Made by a program: the position numbers and the translations under genes. A DNA stretch of 64,000 nucleotides from Rhizobium sp. L51/94 (GTDB lineage: Bacteria; Pseudomonadota; Alphaproteobacteria; Rhizobiales; Rhizobiaceae), in the NCBI RefSeq assembly GCF_019355555.1, contig NZ_CP072141.1:3342001-3406000 (forward strand). The letters run 5' to 3'. The notes under the pieces were generated by a model. That model saw nothing but the letters and a program-made list of their open reading frames with translations, made no database searches and was not told the DNA's origin. Of this stretch, positions 53,287-62,466 are shown one piece after another (the stretch's first letter is position 1; each line of letters begins with the position of its first letter).

Positions 53287-53345
53287 GCCGAGGGCATCGC
53301 AATGCCATTGCAATCCCGGCCTCACTGCAACTGCCTGTGGTTGAC

Positions 53346-54182
53346 CTAGTCCGTCTTGCGGTTCCGCAACGCCTCGGCCTGGGCGTAGAACTTCTTTTCC
53401 CACTCCTTGTGGTTGTCGAGACCTTCGCGGATAAATGGGGTGAAGATCGCCAGGTTCATCAGCATCCAATTGATGAAATTGGCCGGGAAACGGGTAGGCT
53501 TGTTGAAGTCGACGAACAGTACGACGCGGGTCTTGTCGGTGTGGTTCCAGGCCTCGTGCTCATACGCGTCGTCGAAAATGAGTACCTTGCCTTCCTGCCA
53601 GTGGCAAATCTGGTCCTTGACGCGGATCGCCAGCTTGTCAGCCGGTTCAGGCACGATCAGCCCCAGATGAAGGCGCAACACGCCATTATAGGGGCCGCGA
53701 TGGGCCGGCAGGTGCTTGCCCGGCTCGAAGATCGAGAACATCGCCGTTTTCATGCCGGGAATTTTCTGCACGACCCGCCAAGTATCCGGGCAGGCCTGAA
53801 TGTTCTGCTCGGATTTCAGCCCGAAGCCGGCGAGAAAGAATGTCCTCCAGTGGCTGTCCGTCGAGATCGTCTTCACATCCGTGGAAATTTCCTGGAAGGT
53901 CGGCAATTCGCTCTGGCGTAGCAACACGCGGTCGAGTTCGGCGCGAATCAGCGGCCAGTCCTTCTCGATCTCGGCGACCCAGGGAAAGGTCGCATTGTCG
54001 TAGACGGGGGGATTGCCGAGCTTGGCATATTTCAGGTTCAGCCGTTCGGCCCAGGCAACGATGCCCATGAAGAAGCGCGTCATGGCTCCCGGGCGCTCCA
54101 TCGGCGCGATGCCGGTCGTGGCGAAAGTCTGGTCGGAAGGCTTTGGCTCTACGGAAGAGGAATTGGTCAGGGTATCGGTCAT
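53346..54182 (-). CDS. Aspartyl/asparaginyl beta-hydroxylase-domain protein (LpxO/OlsC-like)
   Basis: A 278-aa Fe(II)/2-oxoglutarate dioxygenase of the Asp/Asn beta-hydroxylase fold. Metal and oxoglutarate residues are in AHRGPYNGVLRLHLGL and FDDAYEHEAWNHTDKTRVVLFVDF (seen as DDAYEHEAWNHT and RVVLFVDF). Bacterial members hydroxylate acyl chains of lipid A (LpxO) or ornithine lipids (OlsC in Rhizobium tropici); I cannot decide between them. ATG 54182 has a weak ribosome site. Confidence 0.82.
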   Translation of the reverse strand: MTDTLTNSSSVEPKPSDQTFATTGIAPMERPGAMTRFFMGIVAWAERLNLKYAKLGNPPVYDNATFPWVAEIEKDWPLIRAELDRVLLRQSELPTFQEISTDVKTISTDSHWRTFFLAGFGLKSEQNIQACPDTWRVVQKIPGMKTAMFSIFEPGKHLPAHRGPYNGVLRLHLGLIVPEPADKLAIRVKDQICHWQEGKVLIFDDAYEHEAWNHTDKTRVVLFVDFNKPTRFPANFINWMLMNLAIFTPFIREGLDNHKEWEKKFYAQAEALRNRKTD

Positions 54183-54276
54183 ATCTATCAATTTCTGCTG
54201 GAAAGACGATCGTCGAGCGTCGGAGTTGGGCTTATAGAGCCATTCGGTTTGCGGCTAGTATGTATGCAATCGGCTA

Positions 54277-54292
54277 CGATGCGCAAGCATCG
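54277..54292 (-). terminator. Hairpin after thuB
   Basis: CGATGC-GCAA-GCATCG, a perfect 6-bp stem, 42 bases beyond the thuB stop and before the hydroxylase gene. There is no T-run, so it is a weak terminator candidate. Confidence 0.3.
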
Positions 54293-54333
54293 CAGTCCGC
54301 GATCCCGGCACGCATCACCGCATTCTGATCGCC

Positions 54334-55377
54334 TCAGACTTTCAGTTCGCGGCGCTCGAGTTCCGTCACAAGCGCCAGATCCAGAACCTTCTGCAGATTG
54401 GCGGCATGGCGGAAATTCGGATCCTGGGGAACGCCGGTGCGCACAGCCTCTGCAAAGCGCTGGTAGTTGGTCGGCACCGCGGGTACGTCGATGACTTTCC
54501 ACTCCGCCGTTTCCACATCGTCTCCGACGCAGGCGCGCAGTTCCGAACCGTCCGGACGGTGGATGACTTCTAGCCCGCCGCGCTCGCCATAGACCCGCAA
54601 CTTCAGTTCGTTGAGATGCCCCGTTGCCCAGCGCGTCGCATGCACGACGCCAAGGGCGCCGTTGGCAAAATCCACCGACATCGCAAAGCTGTCATTGGCA
54701 TCGAGCCGGTATTCACCAATCTGCCCACCGGGCGCCTTATTGAAGGTCTTCAGTCGTGCAAACACGTGGTCGATATCGGTGGCGGCGCCATAGGCGGCAA
54801 AATCCAGAATGTGGATGCCGATATCGCCCAGCACGCCGTTCGACCCGTGGCCAGTCGATAGCCGCCAGAGCCAGGTGGATTCGCTGCGCCAATCTCCCCA
54901 GGCCTTGGAAACGAGCCAACTCTGCAGGTAGGACGCCTCGACGTGCTTGACTGTGCCGATCTCGCCGGCGATCACCATCTCGCGGGCCCGCTGCAGCGGC
55001 GCGACGTTACGATAGGTCAGGTTGACCATGTTGATGACGCCGGCTCGTTCGGCCGCCTCCGTCATCTCGAGCGCCTTTTCATAGTTCTCGGCCAGCGGCT
55101 TTTCGCAAAGCACATGCTTTCCGGCCGCCAGCAGGGCGAGCGTCGTCGGGTGGTGCATGCGATCCGGCGTGACGTTCGTCGCCGCGTCGAATTTCCCCCA
55201 GGCGATCGCCTCGTCCAACGACGTGAACCGGGTCTTGATATTAAACCGGTCGGCAAAGGTCGCAAGCCGGGTGGCATCGCTGTCGACAGCCGCGACCACC
55301 TCCACGCCTTCTATGCGCGCGAAATGATCGAGCTGGTTCTTGCCCATGACGCCGGTGCCAACGATGATGAGACGCAT
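54334..55377 (-). CDS. thuB: Gfo/Idh/MocA oxidoreductase, ThuB-like
   Basis: A 347-aa NAD(P)-dependent sugar dehydrogenase. The Rossmann motif is LIIVGTGVMGKNQLDHFA; EKP is in HVLCEKPLAENYEKA, and the second half is the usual beta-sheet substrate domain with GSNGVLGDIGIHILDFAAYG. Directly downstream of a thuA-like gene (8 bases), it corresponds to ThuB, which with ThuA converts trehalose-type disaccharides to the 3-keto form in Sinorhizobium and Agrobacterium. Confidence 0.85.
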   Translation of the reverse strand: MRLIIVGTGVMGKNQLDHFARIEGVEVVAAVDSDATRLATFADRFNIKTRFTSLDEAIAWGKFDAATNVTPDRMHHPTTLALLAAGKHVLCEKPLAENYEKALEMTEAAERAGVINMVNLTYRNVAPLQRAREMVIAGEIGTVKHVEASYLQSWLVSKAWGDWRSESTWLWRLSTGHGSNGVLGDIGIHILDFAAYGAATDIDHVFARLKTFNKAPGGQIGEYRLDANDSFAMSVDFANGALGVVHATRWATGHLNELKLRVYGERGGLEVIHRPDGSELRACVGDDVETAEWKVIDVPAVPTNYQRFAEAVRTGVPQDPNFRHAANLQKVLDLALVTELERRELKV

Positions 55378-55385
55378 ATTCGACC

Positions 55386-56177
55386 TCAGCGGTAACCGGC
55401 TTCGCCGGCCTGGTGCAGTTTCGGGCCACGCTCCGTGATCGGCTCCAGCGCCTGCTCGACGGGAACGTTCGGCGCGTCGTGGATGCCGGTCAATGCGGCC
55501 TGCGGATTATAAGCCCAGGCAACGGCGTTGATCAGCACTGTCTTGATATTCGGGTCGTAGTAGGTCGGATAGGTCTCATGACCCGGGCGGAAATAGAAGA
55601 TGTTTCCCGCGCCCCGCTTCCAGGTCATGCCCGACCGGAAGACCTCGCCGCCCTGGAACCAGGAAATGAACACCGTTTCGAGGGGTTCCGGCACCGAGAA
55701 AGCCTCGCCGTACATCTCCTCGTTTTCGAGCACGAAATTCTCCGGCAGACCGGCGGCGATGGGATGGCTCGGATTGACGACCCAGACGCGCTCCCGCTCG
55801 CCGGCCTCGCGCCATTTCAACGCACAGGGCGTGCCCATCATGCGCTTGAAGATCTTGGCGAAATGGCCTGAATGCAGGACGATGAGCCCCATGCCCTCCC
55901 AGACGCGCTTGGCGACGCGCTCGACGACCGCATCATCGACAGCCCCATGGTCGGCATGGCCCCACCAGACGAGGACATCGGTATCGCGCAGCCGCGCTTC
56001 GCTCAATCCGTGTTCCGGCTCCTGCAGGGTGGCAGTCGTTGCCTCGATGCGCACATCGCTGTTCAGCGCCGCGGCAATCGCTGTGTGCATGCCCTCCGGA
56101 TAGACCTTGCGAACCACGTCGCTTGTCTGCTCGTGGATATTCTCGCCCCAAACCACTGTTCGAATTGTTTTTGCCAT
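55386..56177 (-). CDS. thuA: ThuA family trehalose-utilisation protein
   Basis: A 263-aa ThuA protein with a glutamine-amidotransferase-like fold. The characteristic WGENIHEQTSDVV, TATLQEPEHGLSE, VWWGHADHGAVDD and LHSGHFAKIFKRMMGTP are all present, and FYFRPGHETYPTYYDP ends the core. It follows GGGAGAG 5 bases before ATG 56177. In S. meliloti thuA and thuB are last in a trehalose ABC operon; here they lie 1.1 kb after such a transporter, behind an SMR/TetR pair. Confidence 0.9.
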   Translation of the reverse strand: MAKTIRTVVWGENIHEQTSDVVRKVYPEGMHTAIAAALNSDVRIEATTATLQEPEHGLSEARLRDTDVLVWWGHADHGAVDDAVVERVAKRVWEGMGLIVLHSGHFAKIFKRMMGTPCALKWREAGERERVWVVNPSHPIAAGLPENFVLENEEMYGEAFSVPEPLETVFISWFQGGEVFRSGMTWKRGAGNIFYFRPGHETYPTYYDPNIKTVLINAVAWAYNPQAALTGIHDAPNVPVEQALEPITERGPKLHQAGEAGYR

Positions 56178-56306
56178 AGCATCTCTCCCGTGAGTCTCTG
56201 TTGTATTGCGGCATTCCCGCCTTTTTCGGGGCACGCTGCCAGCTCGCATGATGTTGAAGCAAATAGAGCGGCCATCCGAGTTGAGAAAGGGCGCCAGGCC
56301 TTGCGC

Positions 56307-56648
56307 TCAATGCGAAATCGATTTGGAAAACAGGTTGACGACGAGCACTCCGGCGATGATCAGCACAAGCCCGATGACGGCCGGCAGATCAAGGCGCTGA
56401 CGGAAGAACACCAGCCCGACAACCGAAATCAGCACGATGCCGAGCGCGCTCCAGATCGCGTAGGCAACGCCGACGGGTATGGCCTTGAGCGTGATCGACA
56501 GGCAGTAGAACGAAGCTGTGTAGCACGCGACGAGGACGACGATCGGCCAGGGTCGCGTGAACTGCTGCGACAGTTGCAGCGCGGTCGTGCCGATTACCTC
56601 CAGCACGATGGCGACCAGCAGCAGGCCATAAACGGATGCATTCGCCAT
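56307..56648 (-). CDS. SMR family multidrug efflux protein
   Basis: A 113-aa four-helix drug/proton antiporter of the EmrE/SugE family. Glu in helix 1 (AIVLEVIGTTALQLS) is the essential proton/drug residue; AYAIWSALGIVLI is the usual third-helix motif. It starts at 56648 with AGAAGG upstream, 15 bases after the stop of a TetR gene that probably controls it. Spermidine, guanidinium or quaternary amine export are all possible. Confidence 0.92.
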   Translation of the reverse strand: MANASVYGLLLVAIVLEVIGTTALQLSQQFTRPWPIVVLVACYTASFYCLSITLKAIPVGVAYAIWSALGIVLISVVGLVFFRQRLDLPAVIGLVLIIAGVLVVNLFSKSISH

Positions 56649-56663
56649 CGGGCCTTCTTCTTT

Positions 56664-57227
56664 CTATTTGTGCGTGAGACTGACAAGCCGGTCGACGAGC
56701 GCCTGCCGGGATGCGGGTGTTGCATCGCCACTGCCGAGAACCTCGGCAAGCCAGATCCCGTCTGTGGCAAACCGCACGATCCGGGCATCGACGGACGAAT
56801 CCGTACCGACGAAATTCTCGCTCTGCTTTTCCACCCAGTCTCGCCAGCGCCGCCGCAGCGCCGGGTCGGTCAGCAGCGTCAGCGTCGCCTGCCCCCAGTC
56901 CCCGGGGGTGTCGGTACGCTCTTTGAGATCGACGACCGCACGCAGATAGCCACGGGTGAAACGGCCATAAGGCACTGGGTCGTTGCGCATTTGCCCATCG
57001 ATGGCCGCATCCAGATGGTCCAGCAGGCTGTCGAGCATGGCCTCCAGCAAGCTGGCCTTGGTCGGGAAGTGATGCAGGAGTCCGCCCTTGCTGACCCCAG
57101 ACGCAGCCGCTACGGCATCCAGCGTCACAGAGGCGACGCCGCGCTCAGCCGCCAGACGCGCGGCAACCGCAAGCAGTTGCTGGCGGATAAGCACGGGTTG
57201 CTTTTTTCTGTGGTGTGCGTCGGACAT
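56664..57227 (-). CDS. TetR family regulator of the SMR pump
   Basis: A 187-aa TetR regulator. The HTH is LLAVAARLAAERGVASVTLDAVA with SGVSKGGLLHHFPTKASLL. The C-terminal half is a ligand domain with no clear family. ATG 57227 or the ATG at 57239 can start it; the latter sits at the edge of a palindrome. It is followed by the SMR gene, so autoregulation of the pair is likely. Confidence 0.87.
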   Translation of the reverse strand: MSDAHHRKKQPVLIRQQLLAVAARLAAERGVASVTLDAVAAASGVSKGGLLHHFPTKASLLEAMLDSLLDHLDAAIDGQMRNDPVPYGRFTRGYLRAVVDLKERTDTPGDWGQATLTLLTDPALRRRWRDWVEKQSENFVGTDSSVDARIVRFATDGIWLAEVLGSGDATPASRQALVDRLVSLTHK

Positions 57228-57239
57228 TCCGCATGACAT

Positions 57240-57253
57240 ACCGTCCAGACGGT
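57240..57253. promoter_or_regulatory. Operator palindrome before the TetR/SMR pair
   Basis: ACCGTC-CA-GACGGT is a perfect 6-bp-arm inverted repeat immediately upstream of the TetR gene; the type is common for TetR operators in rhizobia. Confidence 0.7.
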
Positions 57254-57274
57254 TTTGTCAATTGTATAAACCCG

Positions 57275-58363
57275 TCAACTGGCCGACCCCACCTCGATGC
57301 GCCTTTCCGTCGTGACATCGAAAATATGCACCTGCGATGGGTCGATGGACAGGCCGATGCGATCCCCCGGCCGTACGCCCCGACGGGAGGTCTCGACGAT
57401 AGTCAGTTCCGGGACCGTGACTGTCGTCAGGAACGTCGAGGACCCCGTCGATTCGACGGTGTCGATGCGGATATCGAACGTCCCCTGCCCTTCGGGCGCA
57501 GTGACGAGATGTTCGGGACGCAATCCGGCAAGCACCGGTTGGCCGGATTGCAACTGGCCGGAGATCGGCAGCATCCGCTGACCTTCTGCAAAATCGAGCA
57601 CCACGCTCCGGCCATCGGCAGCGGCGCGTGCCGGCACGAAGTTCATCGCCGGTGAGCCGATGAAACCTGCCACGAAGCGATTGACAGGCCGGTCGTAGAG
57701 ATCGAGCGGCGCACCCTGCTGCTCGATGACGCCGTCCTTCATGACAACGACATGATCGGCCATCGTCATTGCCTCGATCTGGTCATGGGTGACGTAGACG
57801 AAGGTCGCCTTGAGCCGCTCGTGCAGCATACGGATTTCCTTGCGCATGTGGACGCGCAACGCCGCGTCGAGGTTCGACAGCGGCTCGTCGAACAGGAAGG
57901 CCTTCGGATGGCGGACGATGGCGCGGCTCATGGCAACACGCTGCCGCTGGCCGCCAGAGAGCTCGCGCGGGTAGCGTTTCATCAACGGCGTCAGCCCTGT
58001 GGTGGCTGCAACATCGGCAGCGGCCTTGCGGGCCTCGGCTTTCTTCACGCCACGGATGCGAAGGCTGTAAGTGAGGTTCTCCTCGACCGTCATGTGGGGA
58101 TAGAGCGCATAGGACTGGAACACCATGGCAATGTCGCGCTTGCGCGGCGGCACGTTGGTCATCAGTTCGCCGGCAATGCGCATGTCGCCCGCAGAGATCT
58201 TCTCCAGCCCCGCCAGCGACCGCAGAAGCGTGGACTTGCCGCAGCCGGACGGCCCGACCAGCGCGACGAAAGTGCCGTCCTCGATGGCCAGATTGATATC
58301 CTTAAGCGCGTGGAAGGCGCCGTAGTACTTGTTGACGCCGCTGAGTTCGATTTGAAGGGTCAT
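57275..58363 (-). CDS. Sugar ABC transporter ATP-binding protein (UgpC/MalK type)
   Basis: A 362-aa CUT1 ATPase. Walker A is GPSGCGKST, the signature LSGGQRQRVAM, Walker B LFDEPLSNLD, and the H-loop VTHDQIEAM. From about residue 240 the MalK-like OB regulatory domain follows. Its ATG overlaps the stop of the upstream permease gene by 4 bases. It ends the import part of the locus; the TetR/SMR genes come next on the same strand. Confidence 0.93.
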   Translation of the reverse strand: MTLQIELSGVNKYYGAFHALKDINLAIEDGTFVALVGPSGCGKSTLLRSLAGLEKISAGDMRIAGELMTNVPPRKRDIAMVFQSYALYPHMTVEENLTYSLRIRGVKKAEARKAAADVAATTGLTPLMKRYPRELSGGQRQRVAMSRAIVRHPKAFLFDEPLSNLDAALRVHMRKEIRMLHERLKATFVYVTHDQIEAMTMADHVVVMKDGVIEQQGAPLDLYDRPVNRFVAGFIGSPAMNFVPARAAADGRSVVLDFAEGQRMLPISGQLQSGQPVLAGLRPEHLVTAPEGQGTFDIRIDTVESTGSSTFLTTVTVPELTIVETSRRGVRPGDRIGLSIDPSQVHIFDVTTERRIEVGSAS

Positions 58364-59187
58364 TTGAGGGCTCCCGATGTGAGGCCGGAAACGATGCGTC
58401 GCTGCAGAAGAACGAAGATGGCAAGGATGGGCGTCACATAGATCGTCGAATAGGCCATGATCTTGTTCCAGTCGGTGGTGTTGGGGCCCATGAAGCTGTT
58501 GAGCCCGACGCTGGCGGGCTGCAGGTCCGCCGCCTGGATCATCGACTTCGAATAGACGAACTCGCCGAAGGCCTGCATGAAGATGAGAATGGCGCTGACG
58601 AGGATACCGTTGCGGGCCAGCGGCAGGACGATGTTGAAGAAGGCACCGATGCGCGAATTGCCGTCCACCAGCGCAGCCTCCTCCAGTTCCATCGGCACGC
58701 TCATGAATGTAGCGCGCACGAGCACCACGAAGAACGGCATCTTGTTCGCGGCGATGGCGATGATGACGGACAGACGCGGGTAGTCGAGCAGTCCGATCTG
58801 CGAGAAGCCGACAAATATCGGCGTGATCATCAGCGACGGCGGCAGCACCTGCAAAAGCAGGATCAGAAACAGCCCGACATCGATCCAGCGGTTGCGGTAC
58901 CGCGCCAGCACATAGGCGCACCCGCAGCCGAATATCGAGATCAGCACGACGGCACCGACGGCGATGACCAGCGAGTTCCAGAGGTAGCGCGCCATGTTGC
59001 GGCTTGCCCACACCTCGCCATAGATGCTCCATTGGGGATCGTGCGGCCAGAAGCTGGGTGGCGTGACATACATCGCCGAGCCGCTTTTCAGACTGGTCAC
59101 ATACATCCAGTAGAGCGGAAAGAGGTAGATGACGGCAAGCACGATGGCGGCAAACAGCATCAGCCTGTTGCGGAAAGTGTCACTCAT
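58360..59187 (-). CDS. Sugar ABC transporter permease (MalG type)
   Basis: A 275-aa CUT1 permease of six helices. The EAA loop is VPMELEEAALVDGNSRIGAFF. The opening FRNRLMLFAAIVLAVIYLFPLYW and the loop before TM2 are typical of MalG-like subunits. Its start overlaps the stop of the MalF-like gene by 4 bases and its stop overlaps the ATPase start. Confidence 0.93.
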   Translation of the reverse strand: MSDTFRNRLMLFAAIVLAVIYLFPLYWMYVTSLKSGSAMYVTPPSFWPHDPQWSIYGEVWASRNMARYLWNSLVIAVGAVVLISIFGCGCAYVLARYRNRWIDVGLFLILLLQVLPPSLMITPIFVGFSQIGLLDYPRLSVIIAIAANKMPFFVVLVRATFMSVPMELEEAALVDGNSRIGAFFNIVLPLARNGILVSAILIFMQAFGEFVYSKSMIQAADLQPASVGLNSFMGPNTTDWNKIMAYSTIYVTPILAIFVLLQRRIVSGLTSGALK

Positions 59188-60086
59188 CCCCGCACCTCAT
59201 GGCGTGTTGACCGGACATAGATCACCGAAGCGACAATGACGAAGACCAGCATGATGACCGAAATTGCAGCCCCCTTGGCGAAGTCGTACTGGCGGAACGA
59301 CAGGTCCCAGGCCCAGAACTGCGCGACGTTGGACGAGTTGTTCGGCCCTCCGTCGGTAATCGCCGCAAACAGGTCGAATTGCTGCAGCGTGAAGATCAGC
59401 CCCAGCGAGACCACGGCACCGATGGTCGAGCGCATCATCGGCAGCGTAATCGTCCAGAAGCGCTGGAAGACATTGGCGCCATCGAGTTCGGACGCCTCGA
59501 ACAGATCCTTCGGAATAGCGGCAAGGCCGACGGAGAGAAGGATCATATTGAACGCGGCACCCAGCCAGATGTTGGCGAGAATGACGGCCCACAGCGAGAA
59601 ATTCGGGTCCGATCGCCAGAAGATGTTGCTGCTGATGATGCCGGTTTCGCGGAGCATGAAATTAAAGATGCCGAAGTCGCCGGACAGCATCCAGTTCCAG
59701 ACAGCGCCGACAACAAGACCGGGCATCACCCACGACACCAGGAACAGCCCGCGCAGCCAGGAGGCGCCGGGAAAATTCACCCAGAAGAACAGTGCGAGGC
59801 CAAAGCCAATGGCAAACTGGCCGGCAATCGATGCTACGACGAAGATCGCCGTGTTGAAAAGGATGCTGCGCGTCTGCGGCAGCTGGAACAGGTCGATATA
59901 GTTCTGAAGACCGGCAAACGGCCTGATGAAGGTGCCCATGCTGAACATGTCGACCTGCTGGAAGCTCATCAGCACATTGTAGATGAGCGGCAGTCCGGAC
60001 AGCAGGAACAGGAAGGACAGCGGAAAGACGACAAGCGTGATGTCGAAACCGCGACCGTCGGTGAGACTGGATAGGATTTTGCGCAT
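59184..60086 (-). CDS. Sugar ABC transporter permease (MalF type)
   Basis: A 300-aa CUT1 permease. The EAA loop is IPKDLFEASELDGANVFQRFW. It starts at ATG 60086 (MRKILSSLTDGRGFDITLV); the frame is open to 60371 inside the binding-protein gene, but that part is arginine-rich shadow sequence. It is separated from the binding-protein gene by 142 bases that hold a stem-loop. Confidence 0.92.
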   Translation of the reverse strand: MRKILSSLTDGRGFDITLVVFPLSFLFLLSGLPLIYNVLMSFQQVDMFSMGTFIRPFAGLQNYIDLFQLPQTRSILFNTAIFVVASIAGQFAIGFGLALFFWVNFPGASWLRGLFLVSWVMPGLVVGAVWNWMLSGDFGIFNFMLRETGIISSNIFWRSDPNFSLWAVILANIWLGAAFNMILLSVGLAAIPKDLFEASELDGANVFQRFWTITLPMMRSTIGAVVSLGLIFTLQQFDLFAAITDGGPNNSSNVAQFWAWDLSFRQYDFAKGAAISVIMLVFVIVASVIYVRSTRHEVRG

Positions 60087-60134
60087 GGTCTCCCTGTGGG
60101 TCAGCACGGCGGTGCTGCCTTGCAATCTCGAAAT

Positions 60135-60168
60135 GGGGCCATCTCTACATTGGCGACGAGACGGCCCC
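60135..60168 (-). other. Intra-operon stem-loop between binding protein and permease genes
   Basis: GGGGCCATCTC (60135-60145) pairs with GAGACGGCCCC (60158-60168), 10 of 11 base pairs, loop 12. No T-run follows on the minus strand. Such hairpins after solute-binding-protein genes protect the upstream mRNA and lower permease expression. Confidence 0.6.
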
Positions 60169-60228
60169 TTCCGGGAGGAAACTGTGGGGATGGCGGATCT
60201 GCACCGCCATCCGGCTAGAGTGCTGGTA

Positions 60229-61458
60229 TCAGCCGAGCGCCTTGATCTTCTGGGCAGCCTGGTCGAGCGCGTCCTTCGGCGACATCTGGCCGGTGAGCGC
60301 CGCCTGGATGGCATCCTGGATCGCCTTGGAGATCTTCGCCCATTGTGGCGACGGACCACGCGGCTTGGCATATTTCAGCTGTTCGACGAAGGTCTTCAGA
60401 GCTGCGTCTTTCAGAGCATTGCCGGTCGGCGGGATGGTGATGTCGGAGCGGGCCGGCAACTGGCCGAAATCCTTGAACATCGTCGGGTCCTGGGACACGA
60501 AATATTCCACCACCTTGAAGGCTTCTTCCGGGTGCTTGCTCTTCGAGAAAATCGCCCAGTTATAGTCGCCCATGGCCGACGAGCGTTGTGCGCCTTCCTC
60601 AGGAACCGGCAGGAGCGCGGTGCCCCAGTCGAACTTGGCATCCTTCAACATGCGATCGATTTCCCACGGGCCGGAAATGACCATGGCGGCATTGCCGGAG
60701 TTGAACGTGGCGGTCGAATCCCATTGCCCGCGTGTCAGCGAATCGCGCGAGGCAAGCTTTTCGTCGATGATCTGCTTCCAGATGGTCAGTGCCTTTACAG
60801 CGCCATCCGTGTTGATGTGGTCGTAGGTGGCGCCGCCCATCTGTGCCCAGGGCAGGAACTGGAACGTCCCCTCTTCACCAGCCTTCGCTGAAAACGCCAG
60901 GCCGTAGACGTTCTTTGCCGGATCGGTCAGCTTCTTTGCATCCGCAACCAGCTCGTCCCAGGTCTGCGGCGGCTTGGCAGGATCGAGCCCGGCTGCCTTG
61001 AACATGTCCTTGTTGTAGTAAAGCGCGATAGTATTCGTTGCCTTCGGAACGCCGTAGTATTTGCCGTCCCACATCACCGACTTCAGCGGACCGGGGAAGT
61101 AATTGGCAGGCTTGACCACCGTCGACTTGGAAATCATGTCGGTGAGATCGAGAAAGGCGCCATGCGATGCGAACAGTGCATGGTCCGGATTGTCGATGGC
61201 GATGATGTCCGGCGCCTTGCCGGTCGAATAGGCGCGCATCGCCTCGCTGACAACGTCGTCGAACTGGATTTCGCGATATTCGATCTTGATGCCGTTGTTG
61301 AGCGCATTGAACCGCTTGGCAAGATCGGGGGCCGGTTGCCCATCCTTGTCCAGCGACCAGACGGTGATGACTGTGTCCTCTGCCCTCGCCGAAAGTCCGA
61401 ATGCGGACACGCTGGCCAGAGCCAGGACGCCAAGCAACATGATTTTACGGATACCCAT
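60229..61458 (-). CDS. Extracellular sugar-binding protein
   Basis: A 409-aa periplasmic binding protein of the CUT1 (cluster D/SBP_bac_1) class. The signal peptide is [20 protein letters not shown] followed by GLSARA, mature from about residue 27. [21 protein letters not shown] begins the first lobe, and [13 protein letters not shown] and KPRGPSPQW are typical. AGGAGG lies before ATG 61458. The ligand is unknown; the setting (ThuAB, isomerase, dehydrogenase) suggests a di- or monosaccharide. Confidence 0.92.
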   Translation of the reverse strand: MGIRKIMLLGVLALASVSAFGLSARAEDTVITVWSLDKDGQPAPDLAKRFNALNNGIKIEYREIQFDDVVSEAMRAYSTGKAPDIIAIDNPDHALFASHGAFLDLTDMISKSTVVKPANYFPGPLKSVMWDGKYYGVPKATNTIALYYNKDMFKAAGLDPAKPPQTWDELVADAKKLTDPAKNVYGLAFSAKAGEEGTFQFLPWAQMGGATYDHINTDGAVKALTIWKQIIDEKLASRDSLTRGQWDSTATFNSGNAAMVISGPWEIDRMLKDAKFDWGTALLPVPEEGAQRSSAMGDYNWAIFSKSKHPEEAFKVVEYFVSQDPTMFKDFGQLPARSDITIPPTGNALKDAALKTFVEQLKYAKPRGPSPQWAKISKAIQDAIQAALTGQMSPKDALDQAAQKIKALG

Positions 61459-61537
61459 AATTCTCCTCCTTCTTGGTTATCCATTGGACCGGCGTCCTCC
61501 CGCCGGCCTTATGCACGTCTTCAGTATCCTGCGAAAC

Positions 61538-62440
61538 TCAGGCGGCGATCGCGACGAAATCGCCACCGCGGCTCTTCTTCAGGTAATTCAGTCCGTGGAC
61601 CTGACCGGTCATCTCCAACTCGTTGCGGTAGACCGGATCATGCCAGCCTTCGATGTCGATCGAGCCGGACCAGCCAGCCATCCGCAGCTCGGAGATGATG
61701 TCGGTCCAGTTGCTGTCGCCGAAACCGGGCGTGCGCATGAGGACGAATTCTTCCTTACCGAAAATGCCATGCTCCTTGATTACATCCCAGCGGATCGTCG
61801 CGTCCTTGCCGTGGACATGAAAGATCTTCGACGCCCACTTGCGGATCTGCGGCAGCGGCTCGATCAGGTAGACCATCTGGTGGCAGGGTTCCCATTCCAG
61901 CCCGATGTTGTCATCCGGAGTTTCGTTGAACATAAGCTCCCAGGCATCCGGATTGTGGGCGATGTTCCAGTCGCCGGTCGCCCAGTTGCCTTCCATGGCG
62001 CAGTTTTCGAAGGCGATCCTGACGCCCTTGTCGGCGGCGCGCTTGGCAAGCTCGCTCCAGATCTGCTTGTAGCGCGGCAGGCTGTCGGTCAACGGCTTGT
62101 TGCGGACGCGGCCGGTAAAGCCGGCAACGCAAGTGGCGCCAAAATGATGGGCGTTGTCGATACAATCCTTCCAGCCCTGCAGCGTCTGCAGGTCCATGTC
62201 GCCTTCCTCAAGCGGATTGCCGAACATGCCGAGTGTCGACATGGTGATATCGCGATTGCCGATGGCATCGATGCAGCGTTTGCCGAGCTCGGCAAGGTTC
62301 TGGCCGTTTGTCGTCTGCCAGAAGAACGGCTCGAAACTTTCGAAACCGAGATCGGCGATCTTGGAAATGCGCGCGGCAGCGTCCTCGTCGGAGGCCTTGA
62401 CCATGGTGCCGATGCGGATGGAATTGGCTGGATTATTCAC
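61538..62440 (-). CDS. Sugar phosphate isomerase/epimerase family protein
   Basis: A 300-aa TIM-barrel protein of the AP endonuclease 2 / xylose isomerase-like family. Metal-binding residues are seen in VRIAFENCAMEG (Glu), LEWEPCHQM (Glu/His), FHVHGKDATI (His) and SIDIEGWHD (Glu). Such genes with Gfo/Idh/MocA partners usually act on keto or inositol-type sugars. Located between the dehydrogenase and the binding-protein genes, it is likely to process the imported sugar. Confidence 0.9.
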   Translation of the reverse strand: MNNPANSIRIGTMVKASDEDAAARISKIADLGFESFEPFFWQTTNGQNLAELGKRCIDAIGNRDITMSTLGMFGNPLEEGDMDLQTLQGWKDCIDNAHHFGATCVAGFTGRVRNKPLTDSLPRYKQIWSELAKRAADKGVRIAFENCAMEGNWATGDWNIAHNPDAWELMFNETPDDNIGLEWEPCHQMVYLIEPLPQIRKWASKIFHVHGKDATIRWDVIKEHGIFGKEEFVLMRTPGFGDSNWTDIISELRMAGWSGSIDIEGWHDPVYRNELEMTGQVHGLNYLKKSRGGDFVAIAA

Positions 62441-62466
62441 GATCTCTGTCCTTGTACTGAAGGTCT

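Noticed and set aside
55872..57236. 454-codon plus-strand frame spanning thuA, smr and tetR
   Set aside because: Three well-recognised genes lie on the other strand, and the frame has no recognisable domain.
59600..60371. N-terminal extension of the MalF-like permease to 60371
   Set aside because: The extra residues are Arg-rich shadow of the binding-protein gene; the real start is 60086.
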